Notes: a model not told the origin generated them from the letters alone. A DNA stretch of 64,000 nt from an uncultured Candidatus Melainabacteria bacterium (GCA_934757255.1 CAKVLL010000003.1:1-64000); one strand, 5' to 3'; shown: positions 18,216 to 27,115, counted from the first letter of the stretch. Numbers and translations are program-made.

Positions 18216-18244
18216 TTGCTACTCCCCTTTTCTTTATATATAAT
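18216..18244 (+). promoter_or_regulatory. Consensus promoter giving a leaderless GT2 transcript
   Basis: TTGCTA (18216-18221), a 17-bp spacer and TATAAT (18239-18244). The ATG at 18252 is 7 bases beyond the -10, about where transcription should begin, and no Shine-Dalgarno sequence fits in between. Confidence 0.65.
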
Positions 18245-18251
18245 ATTGTAC

Positions 18252-19193
18252 ATGACAAAACTTATTATTCAAATACCATGCTTTAATGAACAAGACACAC
18301 TTTTAACAACACTTGACGCGTTACCTAAATCAGTTTGTGGTATAGATGAAATTGAGGTGCTGGTCATAAACGATGGCTCGACTGATGAGTCTGCTGAGAT
18401 TGCAAAAGGATGGGGTGCGAAAGTTTTAGATATAAATACTAACAAAGGGTTAGCGAATGCATTCCGAAGCGGATTAAATGAAGCATTAAAGCTTGGTGCA
18501 GATATTATTGTAAATACTGATGCTGATAATCAGTATTGCGCTGATGATATAGAAAAAATCGTACAACCAATTTTGGGCAACAAAGCTGATATTGCAATCG
18601 GTGCAAGAGATGTTTTGTCAATAAAAGAATTTTCACCTTTGAAAAAAGTTTTCCAGAAATTTGGCTCTTATATTTTACGCTTGTTATCGTCTACTCAAGT
18701 AGAAGATGCACCAAGCGGATTTAGAGCATTTTCAAAGGAAGCAGCGCTTAAGATAAATGTTTTTGACAATTATACATATACGATGGAAACTTTATTACAG
18801 GCTAATGCAAAAGGATTAAAAGTTGTATCAGTTCCAATTAGAGTTAATAAGCAATTGCGTAATTCTAAACTGGTTAAAAACATATTTGATTACATATTTA
18901 AATCTATGAAAACAACAATTCGTATGTTTATAGTCTATCGTCCATTTCGTTTTTTTATTTCAATTGCAGGTTTGTTAGCTTTTATTGGAATAATTTTAGT
19001 AGGTCGATTTTTGTACTTCTTCGTAGAAGGAAATGGAAACGGACATATTCAATCACTAATTTTTGCTGCAATATTTTTAATATCTGCTGTGCAAATATCA
19101 ATTATTGCTGTTGTTGGAGATTTATTGTCTATAAATCGTAAAATTATGGAAGATGTACAAACAAGATTAAAAAAAATAGAATTGAAAAAATAA
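18252..19193 (+). CDS. Family 2 glycosyltransferase, polyprenyl-phosphate sugar synthase-like (DPM1/ArnC type)
   Basis: A 313-residue enzyme. The N-terminal GT-A domain starts IIQIPCFNEQDTL and has VLVINDGSTDES, NKGLANAFRSGL, the metal-binding NTDADNQY, and APSGFRAFSKEA. Two hydrophobic helices near the C-terminus (about 228-250 and 268-292) anchor it, as in ArnC/GtrB-like proteins that load a sugar onto polyprenyl phosphate. An in-frame TTG at 18216 would add 12 residues, but it coincides with the -35, so the ATG is preferred. It diverges from the GT-C gene and ends at a bidirectional terminator. Confidence 0.9.
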   Translation: MTKLIIQIPCFNEQDTLLTTLDALPKSVCGIDEIEVLVINDGSTDESAEIAKGWGAKVLDINTNKGLANAFRSGLNEALKLGADIIVNTDADNQYCADDIEKIVQPILGNKADIAIGARDVLSIKEFSPLKKVFQKFGSYILRLLSSTQVEDAPSGFRAFSKEAALKINVFDNYTYTMETLLQANAKGLKVVSVPIRVNKQLRNSKLVKNIFDYIFKSMKTTIRMFIVYRPFRFFISIAGLLAFIGIILVGRFLYFFVEGNGNGHIQSLIFAAIFLISAVQISIIAVVGDLLSINRKIMEDVQTRLKKIELKK

Positions 19194-19201
19194 AATATTA
19201 A

Positions 19202-19242
19202 ATAAATCCCCATAAGTGAATTATATGCTTATGGGGATTTAT
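19202..19242. terminator. Bidirectional terminator between the GT2 gene and speE
   Basis: A 15-bp stem (19202-19216 with 19228-19242, core ATCCCCATAAG) around an 11-base loop, sitting between convergent genes. Confidence 0.85.
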
Positions 19243-19245
19243 ATT

Positions 19246-20082
19246 CTATAAAAGTTCTTTTAAGTAATTTGGCAATGCGAATCTTGCATTGTGATACTCT
19301 TTATTATAGATTTTGCAAGTTTTTGTAATTGCTTCGCCTCTTCTTTCATCCCAATAAGAAAGCGGTTCAACTTCTTCTGAACAAAATGCCCAAGCCCAAT
19401 ATCCACCAGGGTATGTTGGAATGTTTGATGTAAATGTTGAGCAAATCGGAAATACTTTTTTAAGAAGATTATACATTTTTTTGATTTCTTCTTTATTCAC
19501 AAAAGGTGATTCTGATTGAGCACACATAATTCCACCTTTTTTCATTGAGTTTTTAACGTTTGTATAAAATTCTTCTGTAAACAAGCCTTCTCCAGGTCCC
19601 ATTGGGTCTGTAGAATCAATAAGTACAATATCAAACATATCTTTTTTATCTTTTATATATTCAATCGCATCTTCTACAAGAATTTCACACTTAGGATTGT
19701 CTAACTCGCAAGCAATTGTTGGAAGGTACTTTTTGCAAGCTTCAATTACCATACCGTCAATTTCGCATAAAACAACTTTTTCAACTGTATCGTGTTTTAG
19801 AACTTCTCTAACTGTTCCGCCATCACCACCGCCGATTACAAGAACTGTTTTAGGCGCTTTGTGGTGCATCATAGGAATATGAGCAATCATTTCATGGTAG
19901 TGATACTCGTCACCTTCGGTTGTCATCATCAAATCATCAAGAGTAAGAATTTTACCCAATGTTGAATCCGAATCAATGATTTCTACTTTCTGAAAAGGTG
20001 ATTGTTCCGAAAAAAGAACTTCTTTTTGTTTAATTGCTATACCAAAACCTGATGGTGTAATTTCTTTGTAGAATTGTGTCAT
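19246..20082 (-). CDS. speE: Spermidine synthase (polyamine aminopropyltransferase)
   Basis: Transfers an aminopropyl group from decarboxylated SAM to putrescine. The 278-residue protein has the N-terminal SPFQKVEIIDS strand domain, LDDLMMTTEGDEYHYHEM, the nucleotide-binding GGGDGGTVRE (about residues 84-93), LCEIDGMVIE and the catalytic DSTDPMGPGEGLF. The start codon overlaps the stop of the upstream HIT gene by 4 bp. No speD is in the window. Confidence 0.95.
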   Translation of the reverse strand: MTQFYKEITPSGFGIAIKQKEVLFSEQSPFQKVEIIDSDSTLGKILTLDDLMMTTEGDEYHYHEMIAHIPMMHHKAPKTVLVIGGGDGGTVREVLKHDTVEKVVLCEIDGMVIEACKKYLPTIACELDNPKCEILVEDAIEYIKDKKDMFDIVLIDSTDPMGPGEGLFTEEFYTNVKNSMKKGGIMCAQSESPFVNKEEIKKMYNLLKKVFPICSTFTSNIPTYPGGYWAWAFCSEEVEPLSYWDERRGEAITKTCKIYNKEYHNARFALPNYLKELL

Positions 20083-20399
20083 AATTTAATATTCCCCGCT
20101 AATATATGTATATGCAAGTGGAAAACTTCCTGTCCTGCCTCTTTTCCTGTGTTAATAACTGTTCTGTATGATTTTAAACCTGCCTTTTTAGCAGCTTCTT
20201 TTACTGTCATCATTAATTTGCCCAACAAAACTTCGTCATCAAGTTCGTTTAATGATTCAACATGTTTTCTTGGAACAACAAGTAAATGTGTGTCTGCTTT
20301 TGGATTAATGTCTTTAAAAACAACGGCATATTCGTTTTCATAAACGAATTCTGTGTTAAAATCTCCATTTATTATTTTACAAAAAATACAATCGCTCAT
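20079..20399 (-). CDS. HIT-family nucleotide-binding hydrolase (HinT-like)
   Basis: A 106-residue cytosolic protein with CIFCKIINGD at the N-terminus (two zinc-type cysteines) and the catalytic histidine triad HLHIHIL near the C-terminus, preceded by NTGKEAGQEVFH. The family hydrolyses purine nucleoside phosphoramidates. AAGGAG lies 5 bases before the ATG. A 4-bp overlap with speE implies co-translation. Confidence 0.93.
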   Translation of the reverse strand: MSDCIFCKIINGDFNTEFVYENEYAVVFKDINPKADTHLLVVPRKHVESLNELDDEVLLGKLMMTVKEAAKKAGLKSYRTVINTGKEAGQEVFHLHIHILAGNIKL

Positions 20400-20452
20400 A
20401 ACAGCTCCTTTTGATAAAGTTTCTCATAAATTTATTACAAATTCAACCGTAA

Positions 20453-21001
20453 TTATTTAATTAATGCTTGAACTTCTTTAAAGTTAGGGTGTTTAGCACT
20501 TTTTAGCCATTCAAAGAGAGCAATTTCTGTCGTTAAAATGTGCGCTCCATTTTCTTTCATTCTGTCTAAACCTGCTACATACTCTAATTCAGAACGACTT
20601 CCACAAGCATCTCTGATTACTGATACATCAAAACCTTCTTGTATAAGTGCATTTGTTGTTTGGCTTACGCAAATATGAGTTTCTATACCAAAGATAATGA
20701 TTTGTTTCTTTCCAGAAGCTTTAATAGCGTTTAGAATGTCTTGATTTTCTAAAGCTGAAAACGAAGTTTTTTCAAAATAAAGAACATCTTCTGATAAAGT
20801 ATTTTTTAAGCTTTCTATAGTGCTTCCCAATCCTTTTGGATATTGTTCCGTTACAATTGTTTGTATGCCTAAAATTTTAGCAGTACCAGCTAATATTTCA
20901 GCTTTTTTTTGTAAAGAAACTTTATTAAAAACAGCATTTAAAAGTTTTTCTTGAATATCAATTATTAATATTAAACTGTCGTTGGTATTAAGAATTGTCA
21001 T
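20453..21001 (-). CDS. Isochorismatase-like cysteine hydrolase
   Basis: A 182-residue protein with the isochorismatase fold: an N-terminal Asp in LILIDIQEKLL, a lysine/serine region (FEKTSFSAL), and the cis-peptide and nucleophile block IFGIETHICVSQTT with the catalytic cysteine. The substrate is unknown (nicotinamidase-like and ycaC-like enzymes share the fold). It overlaps the upstream regulator-like gene by 14 bp and ends the minus-strand run that begins at 25521. Confidence 0.85.
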   Translation of the reverse strand: MTILNTNDSLILIIDIQEKLLNAVFNKVSLQKKAEILAGTAKILGIQTIVTEQYPKGLGSTIESLKNTLSEDVLYFEKTSFSALENQDILNAIKASGKKQIIIFGIETHICVSQTTNALIQEGFDVSVIRDACGSRSELEYVAGLDRMKENGAHILTTEIALFEWLKSAKHPNFKEVQALIK

Positions 21002-22169
21002 TATTAATCTCCTTTCTAAATTCTTCTATAAAATGTTCTAATAAATCTTGCAAAAAACTTGGCTCTAATTCATCGGGTTCTAGTGAAATACGTTTTGCAG
21101 GTATAATTTGTGGTGTGTTATATGTTATATCGATATTTATTTTTGAAAAACCTACACCTGTTACTAAAAAAGTCGCACTGATATTATGTCCTGAAAGGTT
21201 TAATGCACCCGAATTTTCTTTAAAAAATTGTTCTATTTTTACACCAAATAATTTATCGTTATATTTTTGTTGAATCATATATAATACAGGAGTTACAACC
21301 TGTTCTAATTTTTTATTAAAATCATTGCGATAAGTTTTGAAATTTATATTATCGCTCTTTTTTTCGACAACGGCTTCTTTATTATAGTTAATTGCCTCAT
21401 GCAAACGACTTAAGGCTTCATTTATAAGTTGTTGACGGGATTTACTCAATGTATTTGCAAAGCCGGCAAAAATCGGCTCTGTAATTTGTTTTTGTATGTT
21501 ATTCCAGATTTTTTTTGCACTATCAATATTCGTATCAAAAAGCAACAAAAAATATTTGCTAGCTGCATAATTCATTAAAATATCGTTTTGTCGTATATTC
21601 CCAAGTATAATTGATTCAATTTGGTTTGTCTGAATCAAGAATTTTGATTTATCACTTGGCGAAATTGCGACCAATACAGCTTTAGATGATGTTGAATCTA
21701 ATTTTGCTAGTTCTTTATCCAATATTTTTGCGTAATCTATAAAAACCTCATTATTTTTCTTCAAGATATTGTTTTCAACTAACATTTCTCTATATTGCAA
21801 AGCTTTGGTTATTTTTGACGCAAGATTTAAACCCAAGACAAATTTTGCGGAAAATTCCTCATCAGAGGTAAAAGGTGTAATGAAACCTAGTGCGCCTAAA
21901 TTATACGATTTAATCCTAAAATCTTCGTTATCATTATATGAAAAAACTAAAGCCGGTATTCCTTTTGTAAGTTTTAACAGTTCTTCAGTTTTATCTTCTG
22001 CATTTTCACTGTTTATAATTAATGTTGATGTTGATAGTAAATGAATTTTATTTGGAATAGATTCAAAATTGAACTTAAATAGTTCATCATTTTTTCGAAG
22101 TTTTAATTTTGGATACATATATTCAAAAAAATCTACATCATCAGATATGAGAACTATTCGGCTTTGCAT
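20988..22169 (-). CDS. Receiver-like protein with degenerate GGDEF-type domain
   Basis: A 393-residue protein. Residues 1-115 look like a response-regulator receiver fold (RIVLISDD near the start, ALVFSYND, YNLGALGFITPF), with the phosphoacceptor region poorly conserved. Residues about 150-270 look like a nucleotidyl cyclase fold in which the GG(D/E)EF loop is replaced by YAASKYF, so no cyclase activity is expected. The last 120 residues are unrecognised. It sits next to an HDOD protein, a common partner in bacterial signalling; a regulatory role is inferred. Confidence 0.6.
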   Translation of the reverse strand: MQSRIVLISDDVDFFEYMYPKLKLRKNDELFKFNFESIPNKIHLLSTSTLIINSENAEDKTEELLKLTKGIPALVFSYNDNEDFRIKSYNLGALGFITPFTSDEEFSAKFVLGLNLASKITKALQYREMLVENNILKKNNEVFIDYAKILDKELAKLDSTSSKAVLVAISPSDKSKFLIQTNQIESIILGNIRQNDILMNYAASKYFLLLFDTNIDSAKKIWNNIQKQITEPIFAGFANTLSKSRQQLINEALSRLHEAINYNKEAVVEKKSDNINFKTYRNDFNKKLEQVVTPVLYMIQQKYNDKLFGVKIEQFFKENSGALNLSGHNISATFLVTGVGFSKINIDITYNTPQIIPAKRISLEPDELEPSFLQDLLEHFIEEFRKEINNDNS

Positions 22170-22193
22170 TATATACCTTTTCTATCGTCTTAA

Positions 22194-22991
22194 TTATGCC
22201 AATTCTGAAATTAATAGTTCAGCTTTTTGCATAATAGAATTTCTTAAATCTTCTATATCTGCAAAATCAATTCCCAAAGTTTTAATAAAATCTTTGTCCA
22301 GAGAACTTGGATTGAACTCAGGCTGTACAAGTTTATCAATCAAACAAACCAAGTTGCAAGGGACAGGAATTGAAGATAGAGATGGCGCATGGTGATATGA
22401 AATAATATTTGCCAATAATATAGGAAGCTGCCATCTTTTAGCCAACAAAGAACCTGTTTTTACATGGTCACTATCAAAATATTTGCGTTCAGCTTCAAGT
22501 ACATCTGCACCATCAGCCACTGCATTTAAAACTTTTGTATAAAATTTTTCATTTGCCATATGTAAAACCATCTTGCCTACATCATGTACAAAACCTGCAA
22601 TAAATGCTTCATCAGAATCCATAACTTTTGTTAAAGTAGCTAAGTATTCACAACCAGCTGCAACACGCATTGAGTGTTTCCAAAGTTCTTTATCACCTTG
22701 ATTCGACATCATAGGCTTCATTGCTACAGCAACAATAATGTTTTTGATTTTTACCATGCCTAACAATGATAAAGCAATATTAATAGAACTTATTTGTTGA
22801 GAAAAACCGTAATAAGCAGAATTAACTAATGCTAAAATTTTTATAGTTAAAGATTGGTCATACATTACTATGTCACCCAATTCTTTCATGCTAACAGTTG
22901 GTTTTTTCATTACATTTAAAGCCTTAACTATTACAGTTGGCATTGCATGTATATCTTTTACGCTATTTACTAATTCTATAGTTTTATCCAT
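22194..22991 (-). CDS. HDOD-domain signalling protein
   Basis: A 265-residue protein that is one HDOD domain: MPTVIVKALNVMK, LGDIVMYDQSLTIKILALVNSAYYGF, the H-D pair in FVHDVGKMVLH, and SYHHAP. HDOD proteins are HD-related output or sensor modules without proven catalysis. The start is the ATG at 22991, preceded by AAGGTG; an in-frame GTG lies 9 bases upstream. It follows ftsX closely on the same strand. Confidence 0.85.
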   Translation of the reverse strand: MDKTIELVNSVKDIHAMPTVIVKALNVMKKPTVSMKELGDIVMYDQSLTIKILALVNSAYYGFSQQISSINIALSLLGMVKIKNIIVAVAMKPMMSNQGDKELWKHSMRVAAGCEYLATLTKVMDSDEAFIAGFVHDVGKMVLHMANEKFYTKVLNAVADGADVLEAERKYFDSDHVKTGSLLAKRWQLPILLANIISYHHAPSLSSIPVPCNLVCLIDKLVQPEFNPSSLDKDFIKTLGIDFADIEDLRNSIMQKAELLISELA

Positions 22992-23001
22992 ATTTATCAC
23001 C

Positions 23002-23910
23002 TTAAACTTGCAAGTGTTTTTTTATTGATAATAAGCTTCCACTTGCACCAAAAGCTGTACCGATTATTAATAATGTAATAATAACTATATTTTGTGCATA
23101 AACAGGATTTGGTATCAAGAAAAATTTATGCACATTCATTAACAAACCTTGAATCCAGTTTAAAGGAAGTACTGCAATCACGGACGATACAAAACCATAA
23201 AAAGCACCTTGCATAACAAGTGGAGTCTTAATATACCAGTTACTTACACCCATTAGGCGCATAATTTCAATTTCGTCTTTTCTTGATTGAATTACAAGTT
23301 GAATTGTATTGTTAATAATTGTTATTGTTAAAGCCGCCGAAATTATAATTACAAATATCATCGAAGTGTTTACAACATTTGTAAGCATTTGCATTTTCTT
23401 TGCTAATTCTTTTGCATATCCAAGGTCTTCAACTCCTGCAATTGGTTTAATATTGGTAAACACAGTAGCTATATTATCAGGTTTATCAACTTTTACTCTT
23501 AAAGTATTTGGTAATGGATTTGTAATTTCATGCAATCCCAATTCCTGTTTCATACTTTCCCAAGATTCTTCTTTTGTTTTTAAAGTTACAGATTTAACGT
23601 GTTCAATTTGTTTAATTCTATCTTTTACAATCGAAGGTGAAGCATCATTTCTTAAATATACAGATATTTCTAGCACATTACCCAACTCATTGGCAAAAGT
23701 TGAAAGCGATAATGTAAATCTGAACAAAACTCCAAAAATTGTTAATATAGCTGCCATTGTTGTTATTATAACAAGATTAATAATCCCTGTTCTTTTTATA
23801 TCATTAACAGCTTCCATTATAATACGGTAAGTTATTCTTAATTCACACAGCCAATCTTTCGGTATATGTTTTTTTACCTGTCTTTTTAACTCTTGTCTGC
23901 TATTGTCCAT
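23002..23910 (-). CDS. ftsX: Cell division protein FtsX
   Basis: Membrane partner of FtsE that controls septal peptidoglycan hydrolases. The 302-residue protein has the FtsX layout: a cytoplasmic N-terminus, a first helix near 40-65, an extracytoplasmic loop (about 66-175), then three helices, with RKDEIEIMRLMGVSNWYIKTPLVMQG before the last two. It overlaps ftsE by 11 bp, the classic ftsEX arrangement. Amidases at 1.4 and 5.4 kb are possible, unproven targets. Confidence 0.93.
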   Translation of the reverse strand: MDNSRQELKRQVKKHIPKDWLCELRITYRIIMEAVNDIKRTGIINLVIITTMAAILTIFGVLFRFTLSLSTFANELGNVLEISVYLRNDASPSIVKDRIKQIEHVKSVTLKTKEESWESMKQELGLHEITNPLPNTLRVKVDKPDNIATVFTNIKPIAGVEDLGYAKELAKKMQMLTNVVNTSMIFVIIISAALTITIINNTIQLVIQSRKDEIEIMRLMGVSNWYIKTPLVMQGAFYGFVSSVIAVLPLNWIQGLLMNVHKFFLIPNPVYAQNIVIITLLIIGTAFGASGSLLSIKKHLQV

Positions 23911-24577
23911 AAGTACCTGCCTGAATATCTCTTATTATTTCGCCTTTTTCAAGAGTTAAAACTCTCTTTCTAAATCTATCTACAAGCGTGTAGTCGTGAG
24001 TTGACACAATAACCGTAATTCCTCTTTGGTTAATTTGTTCAAGAATTTGCATGATTTCCAAAGAATTTTTAGGGTCTAAGTTCCCTGTAGGTTCATCCGC
24101 TATCAAAAGTGGAGGACCATTTACAAGAGCTCTTGCTATACTTACACGTTGTTGTTCTCCGCCTGAAAGTTCAGAAGGCTTTGCCTTAGCCTTATCTAAA
24201 AGCCCTACAACTTTAAGCGCTCCAGTTACACGATTTCTAATTTCAGATGAACTTATGCCCAAAGTTCTTATTACATAAGCGATATTATCGTAAACACTTT
24301 GATTTTGAAGTAATTTATAATCTTGGAATACAATTCCCATGCATCTTCTTAAATTAGGAACTTTTTCCGGTGGTAAATTTGCAATATTAATACCACCAAT
24401 TAAAACCGTACCTGTTGTAGGAGTTTCTTCTTTGTAAAGCATTTTTATAAGTGTTGACTTACCAGCTCCGGATGCGCCAGTTATGAATACAAATTCCCCT
24501 GATAAAATATCAAGATTTATGTTTTTTAGCGCGTAATTATTTTTATATTTTTTAGTAACAGATCTTAATTGTATCAT
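23900..24577 (-). CDS. ftsE: Cell division ATP-binding protein FtsE
   Basis: A 225-residue ABC ATPase with Walker A GASGAGKST (about 34-42), a Q-loop in VFQDYKLL, the signature LSGGEQQRVSIARAL, Walker B LLIADEPTGNLD and a switch histidine in VSTHD. Powers FtsX. Its ATG overlaps the end of the transketolase gene by 4 bp, so ftsEX translation follows that gene. Confidence 0.94.
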   Translation of the reverse strand: MIQLRSVTKKYKNNYALKNINLDILSGEFVFITGASGAGKSTLIKMLYKEETPTTGTVLIGGINIANLPPEKVPNLRRCMGIVFQDYKLLQNQSVYDNIAYVIRTLGISSSEIRNRVTGALKVVGLLDKAKAKPSELSGGEQQRVSIARALVNGPPLLIADEPTGNLDPKNSLEIMQILEQINQRGITVIVSTHDYTLVDRFRKRVLTLEKGEIIRDIQAGTYGQ

Positions 24578-25521
24578 TTTTTTAACTCAATAACCTTTTT
24601 TGCTATACTTTCTGCGTTTAGACCATAATGTTTTAATAATTCATTTGGTGTACCACTTTGACCAAAAGAATCATTAATACCAATTCTTAGTACTTTATGT
24701 GGCGCTTTTTCTGATAAAGTTTCACATACAGCCGAACCTAAACCGCCAAGAATTGAATGATCTTCAACTGTTACTGCAATACCGGTTTTATTTACACTAT
24801 TAATGATTGTTTCACAATCAAGCGGTTTTATAACAGGTATATTAATTATTTCAGCATCAATGCCTTGTTTTTCAAGAATTTCATTTGCTTTAATTACTTC
24901 AGCTAATAAATCCCCAGTAACAAATATACTAATATCTTTTCCTTCTTTAAGAACAATTGCTTTGTTAATATCTAACTTTTCGTTTTCTGAATATACGTCA
25001 GGAACATTCATTCTTGATAGTCTTACGTAAACCGGACCATTATAAGAAGCTGCAAATCTAATGGCTTCACAAGTTTGATTGTAATCTCCGGGACAAATAA
25101 CAGTCATATTAGGAAGTCCTCGCATAAGAGAAACATCCTCTAATGCTTGGTGACTAGCACCATCTTCACCTACTGTAATTCCACCATGAGCGCCGATTAT
25201 TTTAACATTTGCTTTTTGATAACAAATGGAATTTCTTATTTGGTCATAAGCACGTCCTGTTGCAAACACAGCAAAAGTAGCAGCAAACGGAATTTTACCT
25301 TCAAGAGATAAACCTAATGCCGTTGTCATTAAATCTTGTTCTGCAATACCTACGTCAAAAAATCTCTCCGGAAATTTTTTAGCAAAAACTGAAGTTTGAG
25401 TAGAACCTGATAAGTCAGCATCTAATGCAACTATATCTTGATTTCTCTCGCCCAATCTTGCTAATTCTTCACCAAATGCGCCTCTTATAGACCTTTTTAC
25501 TTCATAATTAATTGTTCTCAT
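24574..25521 (-). CDS. Transketolase, C-terminal half (pyrimidine + C-terminal domains)
   Basis: A 315-residue protein equal to the C-terminal subunit of split transketolases or a 1-deoxyxylulose-type enzyme: RGAFGEELARL, DLSGSTQT, FFDVGIAEQDLMTTALGLSLEG (the catalytic glutamate is in AEQ), then FAVFATGRAYDQIRN and IGAHGGITVGEDGASHQ. The matching N-terminal, diphosphate-binding half is not next to it: upstream DNA to 25987 has no such gene, so it must be encoded elsewhere. AGAGGGG precedes the ATG. It leads an operon with ftsE and ftsX. Confidence 0.88.
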   Translation of the reverse strand: MRTINYEVKRSIRGAFGEELARLGERNQDIVALDADLSGSTQTSVFAKKFPERFFDVGIAEQDLMTTALGLSLEGKIPFAATFAVFATGRAYDQIRNSICYQKANVKIIGAHGGITVGEDGASHQALEDVSLMRGLPNMTVICPGDYNQTCEAIRFAASYNGPVYVRLSRMNVPDVYSENEKLDINKAIVLKEGKDISIFVTGDLLAEVIKANEILEKQGIDAEIINIPVIKPLDCETIINSVNKTGIAVTVEDHSILGGLGSAVCETLSEKAPHKVLRIGINDSFGQSGTPNELLKHYGLNAESIAKKVIELKK

Positions 25522-25579
25522 ATTCCCCTCTTTGGATATATTATATCATAAACAATTGAATTTTCATAATAATTAATTA

Positions 25580-25759
25580 GATGTAAATGGAACTATAAAA
25601 AAAAGAATTTGGAAAAATTCCGATGGTAAAATAAAAAAGATATATGTAAGAAAATACGATATTAACAGAAATATAACTGATGTGATACAGAAAGATGTGA
25701 ATGGCAATATTATTAATGATGGAAAATTATTAACTAACGCAAATTTACATCCCTCTTAG
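25580..25759 (+). pseudogene. Remnant C-terminus of a YD-repeat-type gene
   Basis: An open frame of 59 codons without any start codon: a stop lies at 25574 in the same frame and there is no internal ATG or GTG with a ribosome site. It encodes two YD-like units (KIYVRKYDINRNI and QKDVNGNIINDGK) like those of the gene at 11717. It is best read as the decayed 3' end of a lost paralogue. The rest of the 25522-25986 gap is AT-rich with no gene seen. Confidence 0.55.
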
Positions 25760-25789
25760 TTTGTTTACGGTTGTAAATAACTAAGAGGG
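25751..25789. terminator. Hairpin at the end of the YD remnant
   Basis: An 11-bp perfect stem (CCCTCTTAGTT at 25751-25761 with 25779-25789). No strong T-run follows, so termination is likely but weak. Confidence 0.5.
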
Positions 25790-25986
25790 GCAATTTCTAG
25801 ATTATAAGTATGTCGTGTTAAGTATTTTCTTTGAACTCTATAACGTTGTGCTTAATTAGCTAACTTTTTATTTGTAAAGTTTTGTTAAGTTATTAAGAAA
25901 AAGAAGCAATTTTAAACAATAGAAATACTTTATTAATATGTAAGGTAAAAGGTTAATTAAATAAAGATTAATAGTAGGAGGTCATT

Positions 25987-26910
25987 ATGTCAGATGTTCT
26001 TGGCATAACAGGAATAAATGGATTAGGAATGTTGGGACTTGGAAGTTCAGGAACTTACAGTTCATATTATGATCCGACAATGATGGGTATGTCCGGTATG
26101 TACTCTCCATATATGATGGGTTCTTCATATTCACCATACAACGGAATGGGAATGATGGGAATGTACAATCCTACTTTTATGGGTCAGATGATGAAGGCAC
26201 AGCAAGAGATGGAAAAATTACAGTTAACTCATACTGGGGCAATGCATCACTTACAATTACAAAATCAAACAAATTCATATATAAATCATGACCAAGCAAT
26301 GTTTGAAACAGCTATGGTTGATGCAGCGGTTAACGGTGGTATTTTAAACTTAGCTACAAAGGTTAGAGAAGGTGACGCTGACGGTATTTGCGAAGAATTT
26401 GATAAATTAAAACAACTTTTGTATCAAAAATACGGTGATTATTTTAGTGCAAATAAAGATTCTGTAAATCCAGTAGCAAGTGTTACAAATTTCATAGAAA
26501 ATCTTTATTCTCAAACTATTTATAAAAACTCAGGTGAGGTTGTAAATTTAAGAAGTGATATTAAAAAATATGGTCAAACCGCGTTTGAGCATGGATTCTG
26601 GAAAAATTTACACGGAAAAGATTACCATGACAAATATTCAGAAGAAACAATAAGTTATTTATTCGGAACTACAGTTGATAATAAAGCTGGCAAAGATAGA
26701 ATGGAAAGCTACGGTGCTAAAGCGTCTAAAGTAACAGAATTAGGTGCTGCTGGTTTAGCTGGTGCTGTCGCCGTTCCGGCAGGATTAACAATAGCAATGA
26801 AAATGATTCCTGGTATTAAAATGGGAACAGCTATTAATAAATGGGTTGCTGCAGCAGGTGCAGTTGCAGGTTTTATAGGTGATTGGATGTGGCAACAAAG
26901 TAGAGCATAA
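25987..26910 (+). CDS. Met/Gly/Tyr-rich protein with C-terminal hydrophobic hairpin, function unknown
   Basis: A 307-residue protein not recognised. Residues 1-75 are low complexity, dominated by Met, Gly, Ser, Tyr and Pro (for example MMGMSGMYSPYMMGSS). Residues 76-235 are mixed helical. Residues about 245-300 hold two Gly/Ala-rich hydrophobic stretches that could insert in a membrane as a hairpin, followed by WMWQQSRA. There is no signal peptide. A strong AGGAGG precedes the ATG and a terminator follows, so it is a single-gene unit. The Met-rich head could bind metal or assemble, which is speculative. Confidence 0.7.
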   Translation: MSDVLGITGINGLGMLGLGSSGTYSSYYDPTMMGMSGMYSPYMMGSSYSPYNGMGMMGMYNPTFMGQMMKAQQEMEKLQLTHTGAMHHLQLQNQTNSYINHDQAMFETAMVDAAVNGGILNLATKVREGDADGICEEFDKLKQLLYQKYGDYFSANKDSVNPVASVTNFIENLYSQTIYKNSGEVVNLRSDIKKYGQTAFEHGFWKNLHGKDYHDKYSEETISYLFGTTVDNKAGKDRMESYGAKASKVTELGAAGLAGAVAVPAGLTIAMKMIPGIKMGTAINKWVAAAGAVAGFIGDWMWQQSRA

Positions 26911-26954
26911 TTAATAACTGATAAGACAATATATAATCTTTCTTTTCTTAACCT

Positions 26955-26982
26955 AAGCTAAACTTTTAAAGTTTAGCTTTTT
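26955..26982 (+). terminator. Rho-independent terminator
   Basis: A 12-bp stem AAGCTAAACTTT / AAAGTTTAGCTT followed by a T-run, 45 bases after the upstream stop. Confidence 0.9.
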
Positions 26983-26997
26983 ATTTGAAAATTTTCC

Positions 26998-27025
26998 TTG
27001 ACATAAAATCTTGATATTGTAATAT
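26998..27025 (+). promoter_or_regulatory. Promoter of tRNA-Gln
   Basis: A perfect TTGACA (26998-27003), a 16-bp spacer and TAATAT (27020-27025), ending 11 bases before the tRNA. Confidence 0.7.
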
Positions 27026-27036
27026 AGTAATTGCGA

Positions 27037-27112
27037 TGGGACGTCGCCAAGTGGTAAGGCAGCTGGTTTTGGTCCAGCCATCTCGGAGGTTCGAATCCTT
27101 CCGTCCCAGCCA
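27037..27112 (+). tRNA. tRNA-Gln (anticodon TTG)
   Basis: A full cloverleaf: acceptor TGGGACG / CGTCCCA, anticodon stem GCTGG / CCAGC with loop TTTTGGT (anticodon TTG), T-arm with GGTTCGAATCC, discriminator G and an encoded CCA. Confidence 0.97.
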
Positions 27113-27115
27113 ATT

